DNA of 64,000 nt, taken from assembly GCF_958298935.1 (NCBI RefSeq), contig NC_084927.1:27974001-28038000 (forward strand), given 5' to 3'. A program made the translations under genes and the position numbers. The DNA comes from Phragmites australis (Eukaryota > Streptophyta > Magnoliopsida > Poales > Poaceae). Each line of letters starts with the position of its first letter. The first letter of the stretch is position 1. Under the pieces are notes generated by a model, which saw only the letters and a program-made list of their open reading frames with translations, was not told where the DNA came from and did no database searches. Below are positions 35,993-48,498 of this stretch, piece by piece.

Positions 35993-37535
35993 CACTACGT
36001 GAAAAACAAATAAATGAGATACAAAATAAGTGATAAGTCATAATATAATCCATCACGGATGATAACCCATCATTAATGATGACTCAGAGTGACGGGTTAT
36101 CCTAGGACAGTCATAGATGATAGATCATAATCAGTCATTAGTAACGAGTCAAGTTGTGACCCGTCATCAATAATTAACTCATCAATACTAAGTCATTCTA
36201 GGAAGTTATTAGTAACGGATCAAATTATAACACATCATTAATGACAGTATTCATAAATACTTGGTTCAATATATGATGCTACAATTAAGCATATACACAC
36301 ATACATATTCTTGAATATATATATATATAGACACACATGAATACCTAGGTTTATGTGGATATATATACATAATATTTATGCTTATTTTTATAGATGTATA
36401 TGATCGATACATAGAACTATCATTACATGCGATGCAAAAGTGCATATACTCCTGGTTTATGCCATGTGTGTGTATATATATGTATAGTAGTATAAATATA
36501 TACTCATATATATGTGTATACACATGGATAGTGGTCTATCCATATACTCTAGTTATTCTATATTATTTTTCTTTAATCATCAGGCATATATATATATATA
36601 TAGTACATCCTTGAGACTATATGTATATGATGCTAACTTTTTTATTTTTTCTTATTTTTTATCACCTCAACAACACTAGAATATGAACTATTGTATATTT
36701 TTTTGCTCCATTTTGATGTAAGGGGTGATGGATATAAACATAAATGCACATTTTGAAAATGGTACATAAATTTCAGAGGGTGAGAACTCAATCTTCAAGC
36801 TATTTTTGGCTTAAAAAAATTCGTCGAACCCAATAAAGTGGGGGAGAAACAAATGTAACTTTTTTTTATAGATATTCGTAGAGTCAAAAATGTAAAATCG
36901 AAGTCCGTATGTAAAAGTTATGCCTATTTTATCAAAGGTCACTCCGAGTCCTATCAAATTTCAATTCGGCAAAAAATCCGACATAAGTGACGGTTATGAC
37001 CCCGTCACTTATGACCTTTAGCAAAAAATGTTAAAAGGATAAAATATCTAGCTTCTTAAGAACGTATGGGAGGGTGAGGTGGTCAGGGGCAATACGCACG
37101 AGCGGATGTCACGAGTTCGATTCCTATGGAACACAGAGTATAAAAATAGTGTGAAAGATAGCAAGTGACACATGACGAGTGGTGATGGTCCCTGCGTTGG
37201 GATGGCTTTGTTGGAAAAAAAAATATTTTTTGACTTTTTATGTCTAAAAAATACGAAAAACGTTCATCAATCATAAATGACAGATCATAACTGTGACTCA
37301 TCGCTTATAACTTTTTATAAGTGACGGATCATAACTGTGACCCGTCATTTATAACTTTTTGTAAGTGACGAGACATAGTAATAACTTGTCACTTATGACC
37401 TTCATTAGTGACAGGTCAAGTTATGACCCCCATCATTTATGACTAGTCATCAGTGATGCGTTCGAGGTGGCAGGTGCATGACATATCACCCATAACGGTT
37501 ATCACCTGTTACTTATGATATTTTTTCACGTAGTG
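35993..37535. mobile_element. Non-autonomous CACTA (En/Spm) element
   Basis: 1543 bp with ends CACTACGTGAAAAA and TTTTTTCACGTAGTG, flanked by a perfect CTC target duplication (35990-35992, 37536-37538). Subterminal regions are packed with variants of GTGACGGGTCATAA in both orientations, the transposase-binding repeats typical of CACTA elements. The middle is TA-rich and has no transposase. A tRNA-like module lies at 37075-37125. Confidence 0.92.
37075..37125 (+). other. tRNA-like A/B-box module inside a CACTA element
   Basis: An A-box-like GTGAGGTGGTCAGG and, 25-30 bp later, a B-box-like CGAGTTCGATTCC have tRNA spacing. The acceptor stem is not complete, so this is not a functional tRNA gene. 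Confidence 0.4.
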
Positions 37536-39178
37536 CTCCTGCACATCTCCCACCATGCGTTGCTGCTACCATCACCAAGACACTTCACCGCCAGTAAGGC
37601 TCCCTAGCCTTTCTTTGCCACTCTGGCCCTCGCTTTCTTCCTTAGCTCCAATGCCCCCGGGTCATGGCAGCTCCCCTGCCTCTAGATCCACGACCACCGA
37701 CCACAGGCTCACTAACTTGGCGATGCCAGGCCATTGCTTTGCCTCCCCTACCCTCTTGCTACCCATGGCTCTGACATTGCCGTCTGAGCCATTCTACCTC
37801 CCTCCACCGGTTCGACCACCGCTCATGACCTTTCCTCTAAGCTCGGGCACCACCCAATTCTGAACCCTAAGCCTAAGCCTAAACCATAACCCCAATTCGG
37901 ACCCTAAAGCTCGTCAGAGAAGATAATGACCTCACCGGAGAAGGCCTCGATGGTCGCATCGTGAATCTTGAAGTGCATATGATGGTATAAAATTCGTATG
38001 ATTTCCTCCAGATAAATTGATAATTTATCACTCAAAAGATTAATCTTTGAGTATGATGTCACTCAATAAAATGTAAGACTATCTGAGTCTATAACTGTAG
38101 GTTAAAGTGGTAAATAAGCGAAACCACTTTTTAACGGTGACCAAAAAAACAATTGCCTCGATTTCTTCCCAAAATTCATTCAGCAGATAACTATCAATTC
38201 CACTATATTAATCGAAATATAGTGACGTGAAAGGTGTAGACAGTTGCTATCAGTAGGAAAAATACATGTATTGAAAGCCGGCACAAAGTTACAAAGTGCA
38301 AGCACGTTTTCAAATCTGCCCGTCCGACAATCGTGTACACGTCCGCGAGCTACGATCAACGTTTGATCATGTAAGCGTATGTTTAATCTGTGCTGACGCA
38401 AGTACATGCATAAACCTAACTCTTCCTACTTTTGGGATCGATGAACATTTTAAAACCTTTAGATAAGCCTCTTTTTTCCTTCGAAAAGAACATATTTATA
38501 ATTATCACTCCTTGTAACCTATCATCATCATCATCATCGATTGAAAACAACAATGAAGAGGAGTGGAAGCAAAGCAAGCATCTCATGCCTGGCCTAAGAC
38601 TGGTAACCCATGCATCTATATCTACTGAACAGTAAACAAGTGGCCAAAGAAGCGCTTACGTACAAGAGGACGCCGATCGATCTCTCACGTAACACAGATT
38701 GAAACCGACGTGTGCATGCGGTGTGCCCTCTCTTTACCTTTCCTAGGTATAGCTCACTAGTTGAGACCAGCCTACATGGCACTACTTTTGGGCCGCTTTC
38801 TCTCTTTATCACCTAGCCACGATCGATTCGATTTGATCCTATCCGCCCGCCCGCTCTTTCGGCCGGCCGGCTGATGGACCGGTGACTAGTCCTTGACAGA
38901 ATCGGGGGTTGGAGTCCCATGAGACGATTGGAGTTCTGTAGATAGATAGAAACGATCGATGCCCACAGGCCACAAGTTAGGCCTATGATTCAGTGTATTG
39001 CTGTGTCAGATCGTGCGTAGATTTCATGAATTGAAAACAACGGCATGACCGCCATCATGTGTCGCATGTGGCCTAGAGGCTCAAGTGGCGACTGGAGAGA
39101 GATCAAGATGCTTTTTCCTGGAAGAAAGGGCTATTGGAGTGTGGTCCATGGTTGTTGCTTCAAGTACCGTATCATCAA
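37536..39178. other. Spacer, no gene recognised
   Basis: 37550-37870 is Pro/Ser/Leu-coding in one plus-strand frame (102 codons), without a known domain. It includes a short CCTAAGCCTAAGCCTAAACC run that is too short to be telomeric. The remainder is AT-rich and without coding signal. Confidence 0.4.
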
Positions 39179-39433
39179 CTCGTTCCGTTTAAAAATAATA
39201 GATGTATTTTTTTTTATAGAATCAAATTTTACGTATTTTAACTAATATTCAATTAAATTATAAGAATATATATTATATAAAAATTATACGATTAGATCCA
39301 TAATTCAAAATGATTCCATGCTATATAGATTTTGTAGCTATAAATAATATATTTTATAAAAAACCTTAATTAAAATTTAACTTCAAAAATCAAGCTCAAA
39401 ATAAATATGCTTACTATTTTTAAACGGATGGAG
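39179..39433. mobile_element. Stowaway-like (Tc1/Mariner) MITE
   Basis: 255 bp with left end CTCGTTCCGTTTAAAAATAATAG and right end CTATTTTTAAACGGATGGAG, close to the CTCCCTCCGTT consensus. A TA follows on the right; the left TA is no longer visible. AT-rich interior. Confidence 0.75.
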
Positions 39434-39731
39434 TAGTTTATTAGGTGACTGAAGAGAGGGTTTTGTTTCTCAATGCAACCTTTTAAGTATTCCGAAACCT
39501 CTAAATTCTGAAAAACAAAGTACCAAAAACCAGAGCATCGAACCAAGTTAGGTAATCCATCCATCGTTAATGGCACCGTATAAGCCCTAGCTACCTATCC
39601 GTCGGTCTCGGGGTCAGGAAGCGAAGTTCATTGCAACGGCCGTCTCTGATCCAGTTTCTGCTGAAGCTCCACTACTGCTGGTCGATGAGAAACTCTGGCA
39701 AGTCTGACGCGACAACCAACAACGACAATTA

Positions 39732-39959
39732 TGTTAGTATATCTGGAGGTTGAAATAGAATATACGTCCGTCACTATTTCTTAAAAGATTCGATTATATA
39801 TTTTTTAGAGATTTTTAATATTATATATACGAGACATAACTATTTATTATAAATACAGATAAATAAATAACAAGTAGTTTTTCTCCTACATTATATTTTT
39901 TTATAATTGTTCTTTCGAGGGATCGCTAAACTACATCCGATAACAGCGGTTTCTTAACA
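39732..39959 (+). repeat. 5' LTR of the Copia element (internally deleted)
   Basis: TGTTAGTATATC to TTCTTAACA. It contains a TATAAATA box at 39848-39855, matched in the right LTR at 46576-46583. It is much shorter than the right LTR after removing the MITE there, so the left copy lost part of U3. Confidence 0.7.
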
Positions 39960-41391
39960 CGTTATCAGCACAAAGCTCTACCGGAGATAAGCTAGAGAAT
40001 TGGATCATCTCGCTCGCGAGGATTGAAAGGTACGATCGATTCGGTACGGATACTCACAACTACTATTTTTTCATCTAAATAGATCTGTGAATCGCATAAA
40101 CAGTAGCACATATTGTATGAATAGTAGCATGTACTATATGAGCATCACCGTAGTAGCACTGTATGCATGAACAGTACTATCGCACGAACAATCTGCATAG
40201 CGAGATTGGTGGGGCCCGCAACCGCCGCCACCATGCCACGGGCTGGCAAACCGGCGACCTTCCCATGCACAAAATCTTGGTGGCTCGAAGGCCACCGTCA
40301 CAGATAGAAAAGAAAAAGAGGGGGGGGGGGGGTGTAATATCGTCGGCATTAAAGTCAGCGACCTTCTAGGCCTTGCTGCGTCGCCTGAAGCGGCACTGCT
40401 ACGCTAGCCACTTGGAGCGACGTTGGGCCGCCGCACTGCTGCACCCCTTTGGAGCACCACGCAGTCGCTTTGCCTGTAGATGAACGACGCATGCCCGCCT
40501 CCGTCGCATTCCATAGCCCGATGCTAGTCTCTCACCACACGCCATTGCCTTGAAACCACCGTGGGCCGCCTGAAGCGACGCCGCCAGGCCGCTTGCTGCT
40601 TGCAGTGCGCCCAACCATGCTGGAAGTGCAACCGCGTCAGAGCACTGGCCGATGGGCCGCGCCGGAAGCACATGACGCCGCATCGCCTCCGAGCACGAGC
40701 CACCCGAAGCGGCGCAGTCGGGCTGCCGCACCGCTGCACCCCTGGAGGACTGTTGGTGCCGCCCTGAGCACGCCACCGCGTCGCCTGAAGCACGACACAC
40801 CAGCGCCACCACGTGCTGCCTCACCCACTACACCGGTCATGGTAGCGTGCTTCTATCCCGGCTAGAACTTCGGCTTGGCATTGCTCAAAGCTGTCGACGT
40901 GGCTACGGTTTGCAAACCCTAGTCGCCCACATATCTATAGGAGGCGAATGGGCCGGATGGGCTGGACCGACCCAAAATGTAAACAGGTCAGCCTAGTAGT
41001 GGGGAAATTCGGTGAAAATAAGGGGGGGGGGGGGAATCAGAATTTTTGCATTTAGCCCTTAGAGATTCTCATTATTTGAGCGTAATCCCTAAATTTTTGT
41101 GTTTAGGATTCTGGTTATTCTGGAATTTATCCAGAGGCTTTATTTTTGCATAGAAGTACCTCTAGAATTTGAATTTTATATCCGTTTTAGCAATTATGCT
41201 ATACTTAATTCTGTTATTATTGTTTCTATGATATTAATTATTGTTTTTTATTGTTTAAATTGCCTGTTATGCATTTAAATTCAGTAAAATTCAAATAATA
41301 GCATAGAAAATATCAAAAAAATTGCAGTAACTCTATTTAGCAACATGATGCAACTTTACTAGTAGTAATACTTGGATTATTAAATATGTAG

Positions 41392-42482
41392 ATGGCTAGC
41401 ATCACGAACAAGGAATTCGCTGAGCTTACTGCTGATGGTTGCAACTATCTCACTTAGAGGTCGAATGTCCAGATTGTACTTGGAGCAAAAGGCCCTGCGC
41501 TGTCATTGGCTCGGGAATAAGTAGTGCAATGATTCCTACAGATGATGAGAATGATGAAGCACTTCATTTTCTCTGCCACCATCTCTCTCCACTTTGAAGG
41601 ATGAGTACATGGCAATAAACATCGCGAAGGTACTATGAGATGCACATGAACATTTTAAGCGTCTTAAGTACACCATCAAGCCTCTTGTAGAGCAAGAATG
41701 AGTCCAGTTTCCGTTCTGTGACTTCAAGCATGTTAGAGAGTACAACTCCCCACTATACCCCATTTGCACACTCCCATGTCTATGTGGGAATGAGATCACA
41801 AAAGAGGAGAAAATTATGAAAACTCTCTCCACTTTTTACCAGAATGCGCCAGAATCCGCACGCAATCACCGTCAATCCAAATACAAGAAGTATTCTAAAT
41901 TGATTGGCGTGTTGCTGCTTCATGAAGTTCATGACGAAGTTATAAACAAGAACTTCTTATCCCAGCAGCAAGGGAAGAGCAGTGGCCTAGAAGTTAATCA
42001 CAACTCTTTAAAAGCACACAAGAGCTGCAATAAGAAGCGAGAGAAGGAGGAAGGAAAGTGGTAGCAGACAAAGTCAAGCCTGGTGATGATAATGGCAAGA
42101 TAAAGAACAAAGTCAAACCATATGGTGAGTAGAAACAGATATGCTATAAGTGCGGTGTTTGGGGTCATTGGCCCTGAATCTGCAAAGCACCAAAACATGT
42201 TGTGAAAGCATACCAGAAAAAGAAAAAAGAGCAGCTAGAAACACACCCCACCATTGCAATGGGGATGAAAGAGGATAAATCAACCGCAGTTTAAAGGAAT
42301 GCATCTCATATGAAAGTTGATAGCGCTTCCACACTGACAGTAAAAGACCTGCCAATGAAGGATGTAGAGACCTCTACTTTACTCTCCTCCACAGCCATAG
42401 AAGATGCCATGAAGGATGAAGAAGAAAAGAAAGCCATTGAAGATCAAGTGATCGGATATTTTGCAGACTCCATCTATAATTA
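41392..42482 (+). pseudogene. Copia gag, interrupted by stops
   Basis: Starts MASITNKEFAELTADGCNYL, then a TAG where Copia gag normally has Trp. A zinc-knuckle start CYKCGVWGHWP is followed by TGA in place of a basic residue (42145-42185). Lysine/glutamate-rich frames fill the rest. It would package element RNA if intact. Confidence 0.75.
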
Positions 42483-42599
42483 AAGTAATTAGCCATTTAC
42501 TTAGTTACTGAATTTAGGAGGATTGAATGAATAAATGAAATCTCTAGAAGAGCAAGCTTAGCTGTAAACAATATTTTTTGATAGTTAATAAAACATTTA

Positions 42600-45500
42600 G
42601 TCTTGTTGCTTCTTCCTCGCATGTAAATTATTGAATTCTTTATTTATAGAATTATTGTGGCATCCGCATGGAGGAAGTGTGTCTCGTGGATAGTGGAAGC
42701 ACAAACACCATCTTAAGAGAAAATTTATATTTTCAGTGTATTAGAAATAGCTCTGAAAAAATTATGATTGTCACTAGTAGTGAAAAACACATAGTAGGTT
42801 TTGGAAGAGCCATAATCATACTACCTATGAGAACTACGTTGCACATTGAAGAATCATTGTTGTATCATGAATTTATAAGAAATCTCTTATATTTTAAAGA
42901 TATTCACGCCAATAGTTTTCATGTAGAAACTGGTAAAGAAGATGGTAGGGAACACTTACTCATCACTAAGCGTGATAGTGAAGTAAGAATACTAGAAAAA
43001 CACATGAAGTGTTCACTACCTTGAAGACTATATTTCGTAGTGCAGAATTATTCTTCCTATGGCATGATAGATTAGGTCACACTTGTCTTAAAATGACAAG
43101 GGACATAACTACTAACTCTCAAGGTCATGGTATAAGTGTAAAGAATTCTCTGAATCATGAAGATTTTGTATACCGTGCATATACTACTAGGAAATTAATA
43201 ATAAGACTGTCTACCTCGAAGGTACAAGATGAAATCCCTGCATTCCTGAACCGAATCCAGGGGGATATTTGCGGTCCTATTCAGCTGCTTTCTGGTCTAT
43301 TTCGGTACTTTATGGTATTGATAGATGCATCCTCGAAGTGGTCGCATGTATATTTATTATCTATCCACTGCCACGTCTTTGTAAAGTTGATCTCGCAGAT
43401 CATACAAATCAGGAATACTTTTTTGGATCATCGAGTGAAATCCATTAGAATGAACAACACTGGAGAATTTACCTCTAAAGCATTCGATGATTATTGCATT
43501 GGTATGTGAATTAAAGTTGAATATTTTGTACCGCACATCCACACTCAGAATGGACTAGCCGAAGCACTGATAAAAAGAATAAAATTTATTACTAGACATT
43601 TGTTTCAACACTGTAATTTATCTGCTACATGTTGGGGATATGCAGTATTACATGGGACATCTCTCATTAATTATAGACCATCCTCCTATAACATCCATTC
43701 ACCTATGCAACTAGTACAGGGGGTAATTTCGAATATTTCCCATTTACACAAATTTGGATGTATCTTTTATGTGCTAATACCGCCACCACAATGAACCGTT
43801 TTGGGATCTTTGTGGAAAGTTAGGATATATGTCGGTTATAAGACTGTATACATAATCTGATATTTAGACTAACCACTGGAAATCTGCATGCGGCCCACTT
43901 CATTGACTGCATTTTTGTTGAAAAATAATTTTCCGACATTAAGGGAGGAAATATACCCTTGGATGAAAAATATCAGGAAATTATATGGCAGACCAAAGGA
44001 ATTGCGGCACATAATCTTCGCACTAGTGAAGCAAACGATGAAGTACATAAAATTGTTGATTTGCAGAAATTAGCAAATGATCTACCTGATCATTTTTGTG
44101 ATTTAAATAGCATGACTAAGTCGCATGTGCCTGCATGCAATGCACTGGAGAGGGTGAAAATAACAAAGGAAGATACACCTCATCTTGTCGGTTCCTTAAG
44201 TCCCAAATAGCCAGATACATATAGCGAAAGTGGGGAATGTGAACTTACCACAGTCGATCACAAAAATACCCCAAAGTAAGAAGAAAGGGAGCCAGTTGAG
44301 TCCTGACAATGCCGTGGAACCTCCGGAAGTAGGCATACCGGATCTAAATTTTTCCACGCAGGAAGAAACCAGTGAAAATACGTGCACTAAAATTGACGCT
44401 GGTAAACTAAAGAACCTTACTCTAACAGTAAGAAATTATGAAGAGCAAGATATAGAAGTACATAAAAGTGCAACTTATGATAAAATAGCAATAAATTATG
44501 TAAATTCAGGGGAATTCTGGAATAGAACAACCACAATAGTTGACTCATACTTTACAAATAAAATTGCTACAGTTATAGATCATGACCCTGAGCCTGCACC
44601 GCTCACTGAATGTAGAATGGGGTTAGATTGGGAAGACTGGTAGAAGGCAATAACAGATGAACTGTTATCCTTGAATAAAAGAGAGGTTTTTGAGTCAGTA
44701 TGCTGCACACCTACCCACATCAAACCACTAGGATACAAGTGGGTTTTTATTCATAAAAGGAATTAAACTGTGAGGTACAAAGCACAACTAGTGGTACAAG
44801 GTTTCACTCAACGACCAGACATTGATTATGAAGAAACCTATTCTCCGGTGATGGGTGGTATTACCTTTAGACATTTAATCTCAATGGCAGTCAACATAGA
44901 GTTGAAGATCAAATTGATGGATGCTGTGACTGTATATCTTATGGAGCCTTGATTCGTACATTTATAGGAAGGTATCTGAAGGAATACCATTGCTGAATCA
45001 GGATAGAAGAAATAGACATCTTTATAGCATACAATTGAAGAAGTCACTATATGGGTTGACACAGTTAGGTAAAATATGGTGCAATTATTTGAGTGAATTT
45101 CTCAAAAAAATGAGGCTACACAAATAACATAGATTGTCATTGTGTATTCATAAGAAGGTTTCATGATGAATTTTGTATAATATATGTATATATAGATGAT
45201 CTGAATATCATCGGTATAGAAGAAGAAATAGAGAAAGCAAGCTCATACTTAAAGTCTGAATATGAAATAAAAGATTTAGGTAAAACTAAATTTTGCTTGG
45301 GCCTGCAGTAAGAGCATGTGGCAGATGGAATCTTTGTACATCAGTTAAACTATATTTAGAAAGTGTTAGAGCGGTTTGGTTTTGAAAAATCATTTCCCAC
45401 CAAAACTACTTGTTCAAAAGGTTATTGCAAACATATCAAGATCTCTATAGGCCTAGATAAGAGGGGGTGTAAGTATTGTGACCGAAATTCCTAATCTTAA

Positions 45501-46139
45501 GTGCAATATATGCGTTGATGTATCTGGCTAATTGGACTAGTTAGATATAGCGTTTGCAGTAAACTAATTTGCATGATACAGTGCAGAGCCCACTAAAAAA
45601 CATTGGAAGGGCTTGAAGGATATTTTCTACGTTACTTGCAAGGTAGCAAAGATATGAGTCTATTCTACAGAAAGAATCAGTATCTAAGTCTGATTGGATA
45701 CGCAGATGCTGGGTATTAGTTAGGCCTGCATACAACGAAATCACGGACTGGCTATATTTTCCTATATGGTGGAACTGCAATTTCCTGGAAATCGTCAAAG
45801 CAAAGTTTTGTATCTACTTTGACGAATCACTCGAAAATAATAACTTTATATGAAGTCGCACAAGAATGCGCATGGTTTAAAAAAAGTGATCAATTATATC
45901 TAATAGTCATGTGGTTTGAACACACTAATACCCCTACCATTATCTATGAAGATAATGCTATATGTGTTACACAAGTGCAATTGAGATATGTAAAAAGTAA
46001 CTTAACAAAGCATATCAATCCTAAATTCTTTTATGCTTATGAATTGCATAAGATGAATGAAATAAAGGTAATGCATATCAAGTTACGTGAGAATCTTGCA
46101 GATTTGTTCACTAAGTGTCTTCATGTATCTAAGTTTTAA
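42600..46139 (+). pseudogene. Copia pol (protease, integrase, RT, RNase H), heavily mutated
   Basis: Protease with DSGST (about 42689). Integrase zinc finger WHDRLGH intact, but the downstream Cys pair reads YRAY. Integrase core has QGDICGPI, but the second acidic position reads IRMNNTGEF (Asn instead of the usual Asp); the GLAEALIK glutamate remains. RT shows YKAQLVVQGFTQ, YEETYSPV and the active-site YIDDLNIIG at about 45190; RNase H shows IIYEDNA and ends with LRENLADLFTKCL. More than ten stops interrupt the frame. Many changes are G-to-A or C-to-T. Confidence 0.85.
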
Positions 46140-46151
46140 AAGAAGTGTTCG

Positions 46152-46971
46152 TGATATTAGGATAATGATGTTTAGAGAGTTGCACATTTCAGGGGAGAAT
46201 TTTCACATAATACCGACATGAAGAATTAAATCTTAGTCAAAAAGATTAAGTGTCCAAAAGTTAATCATGAAGATTATATGATCCATTTTGGGTGGATTGT
46301 ACTCTTTTTCCTTTAGATAAGTTTTTCTGAAGTTTCTCATGTTAAGGTTTTTAACGTGGCAATTCATGTGAGCATGTTGCGAGCTTTATATTCTTTCTCC
46401 TAATTTTTTTACTGGATTTTTGTAGAGCTTTAATAAGACATATGCATTTCACGAGAAGTGCTCAAAGGGAAGTGGTAGCAATCCTGAAGTTTGCAACCGA
46501 ATGTGGGATCATTCGAAAGATTTGATTCTATTTCTTAAAGGTTTTTGACACTATATACGAGATATAACCTCTCGTTATAAATACAGATGAATAAAGAATA
46601 AGTAGTTTGTCTCCTGTATTATGGTCATGTTGACACAACTAAAATTTATGAGTTTTTTCAAAAAACTGTTTATGGTTTCTGAGAAAAACAGTTAGTTTAT
46701 GGACTTAATTTTTAGGCTCTCAATACATCAGCTTTTTAGAAAAACTGATATCAACCAACTTATCAACTTTGAGTTCATTTTACTAGAAGTCAGCTTATAA
46801 AAAAATAATAAGCTAGCAATAAGTTTAACGTTTGTTTCAGCTTATCGGTTTATCAAATTTTTTGAGAAGCTGAAACTACTGATAAGCAGAAACAATCAGG
46901 TGTATGTCTCATTTACAATTGTTTTTTTAAGATATCGCTAATCTACACTGGATAGCAGCAGTTTGTTAACA
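46152..46971 (+). repeat. 3' LTR of the Copia element, split by a MITE
   Basis: TGATATTAGGATAATG to TTTGTTAACA, sharing GATTTGATTCTATTTCTTAA-like, TATAAATACAGAT and TATCGCTAATCTACA segments with the left LTR. A non-LTR block of about 285 bp sits inside. Confidence 0.75.
46624..46908. mobile_element. MITE nested in the 3' LTR
   Basis: The block is absent from the left LTR. It has CAGCTT/AAGCTG and GCTTATCGG/CTGATAAGC motifs in inverted arrangement, like grass hAT-type MITEs. Boundaries are inferred from where the two LTRs stop matching, so they are good to about 10 bp. Confidence 0.6.
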
Positions 46972-48498
46972 AATTTAACCAGTTTTCCTCCGCGATCAAA
47001 CACGTGTGAGCAAAGGTTCGATACATCACAAGACTTGTCGGGCCGGGGACGGGGACGGCGACGGCGTGAGATGGCACGGATGGGCGATTGGGCAATCGGC
47101 ATGTATCGACGCACCCACGCGCGCGCGCGGTTTGGTCACCAGCGCGGACGAAAGCAACCTCACGGGGGGCGCAAAAGGAAGCAGGCGACCGAAACGGACG
47201 GGCCCCGGCGGCCAAGTTGCGCGCGCACTCACGGCAGCGGCAGCACGAGCATGCAGCGGGAGAGCCAGCTCGCCGAGCGCCGCTAGCCTAGCCACCCCCA
47301 CACAACTTTCGCTGCAGCGCACACACGCGCACGCCACTTTTCTCCCGTTACTTTAGTCCCTTTTGGCGTGCGCGAGTGCGTGAGCGAGAGGGACGCGCCG
47401 GTAGGGGTGGTGCATCGCGCGCGCGGTCCTGGGTTCCTAATTGGCACGTGACAGTAGGCAGGCAGCGCGCCGGACTGTGCTGGGTCTCCGGCCGGCGGTG
47501 GAGGTTCACGTGGCGGCCGGGGAGCGAGAAGGCTGGAGACTTCCGCCGGCATGCGCGTGGTGTGGGTGGATTGATTGACGCGTACGTACGGGGTCGGTCA
47601 GTAGTCAGCTACTGCTGCGGCTTTGTGATTTGAGTTTGGGACGTAATTGACTCTAGGACCGCGTAGATTTGATTTCAGGATCGAGTTCTTATCTTGATCC
47701 GGGTGTTTATGGGATGCCATTTGACGACTGATTTTTCTGTGTTTGGTTGGTGCGTGTCCACTAGATGTAGCGAAAGGATCAAGCTAGGCGTGTCACGGGC
47801 GGAGGCGGAGTGTAACACGCCGTCTTTCTGTAGGCATCGGAGGCGCTACTATGACTACCATATTTCATTTTAAACTAAAATATTTTTTTAAAGTGTTGTG
47901 TGGTAATTGTAGTAGCGTTTCGGTTGCCTATGAAGAGACGGGTGTTACACTGGGACAGAAAATAATCACGAAGAGTGTATAGAGTTTGAAAAAACAAAGT
48001 TCCAAATATTATCAGACCAGCCGTATCGTACTGCAGTTCTTATTAACTAGTTAGTTTCTTCTTTCATTCCCTATTCGCGGTTGTATCACTTAAGGCCGTG
48101 TTAACATCTTCTCAACATGCTACTGTCAAATCATGGTGTGAGAGAACACGCAATACGTACCGATGCATGCGTATTATTCAATTGTTTGTTGGACCGAGCT
48201 GTCCCGCTCATATACAGATTGTCACCCTAGCCAGCTAGTGGCTTTGCCACAACCGCTTCTCTTTCATAGAGAGGCCCCGCTGATTGTGTGCTACACTAAT
48301 GTAGCACTTGAGAGACAATTGAGATTTTTCTTAAAGTAGTGTCTATGACAATCAAAACCCCCTTTTGTGTGGATCTTGTGAAGAATGCTGTGTTTATCTG
48401 TCTTATCCTGGCAGTACATTGGTCAGCAAGTAGCCAAGCATAATATGTGCTGTCTTTTTATGAGAAAGAGATACTATTGCTCATTGTTCAGCATCATT
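46972..48498. other. Spacer with CpG-rich island; no gene recognised
   Basis: 46990-47600 is very GC-rich and resembles a grass promoter or first exon, with many short overlapping frames on both strands but no domain. The rest is AT-rich. The fold-back element at 47809-47952 is listed separately. Confidence 0.4.
47809..47952. mobile_element. Fold-back MITE, about 144 bp
   Basis: Arms of about 52 bp begin AGTGTAACAC on both strands and continue CCGTCT, TAGGCA and CGCTACTA-AATTACCA-like, separated by an AT-rich loop of roughly 40 bp. Transcribed, it would form a long imperfect hairpin. Confidence 0.75.

Larger units (their letters stand above)
39732..46971 (+). mobile_element. Decayed Ty1/Copia retrotransposon
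   Basis: 7.2 kb with, in Copia order, gag, protease, integrase, reverse transcriptase and RNase H. The left LTR is 39732-39959; the right LTR is 46152-46971 with a MITE inside. Flanks AATTA (39727-39731) and AATTT (46972-46976) look like an aged target duplication. The leader (40160-40980) is unusually GC-rich with repeated GCCGCAC-GCTGCACCCCT segments. All genes carry stops or lost key residues, so the element is dead. Confidence 0.88.

Noticed and set aside
37863..37890. Interstitial telomere-like repeat
   Set aside because: Only about three degenerate CCTAAGC units; plant telomere units are CCCTAAA.
40399..40865. Gene in the GC-rich segment before the Copia gag
   Set aside because: It lies in the leader of the retroelement between LTR and gag; frames on both strands are open only through GC bias and internal repetition.
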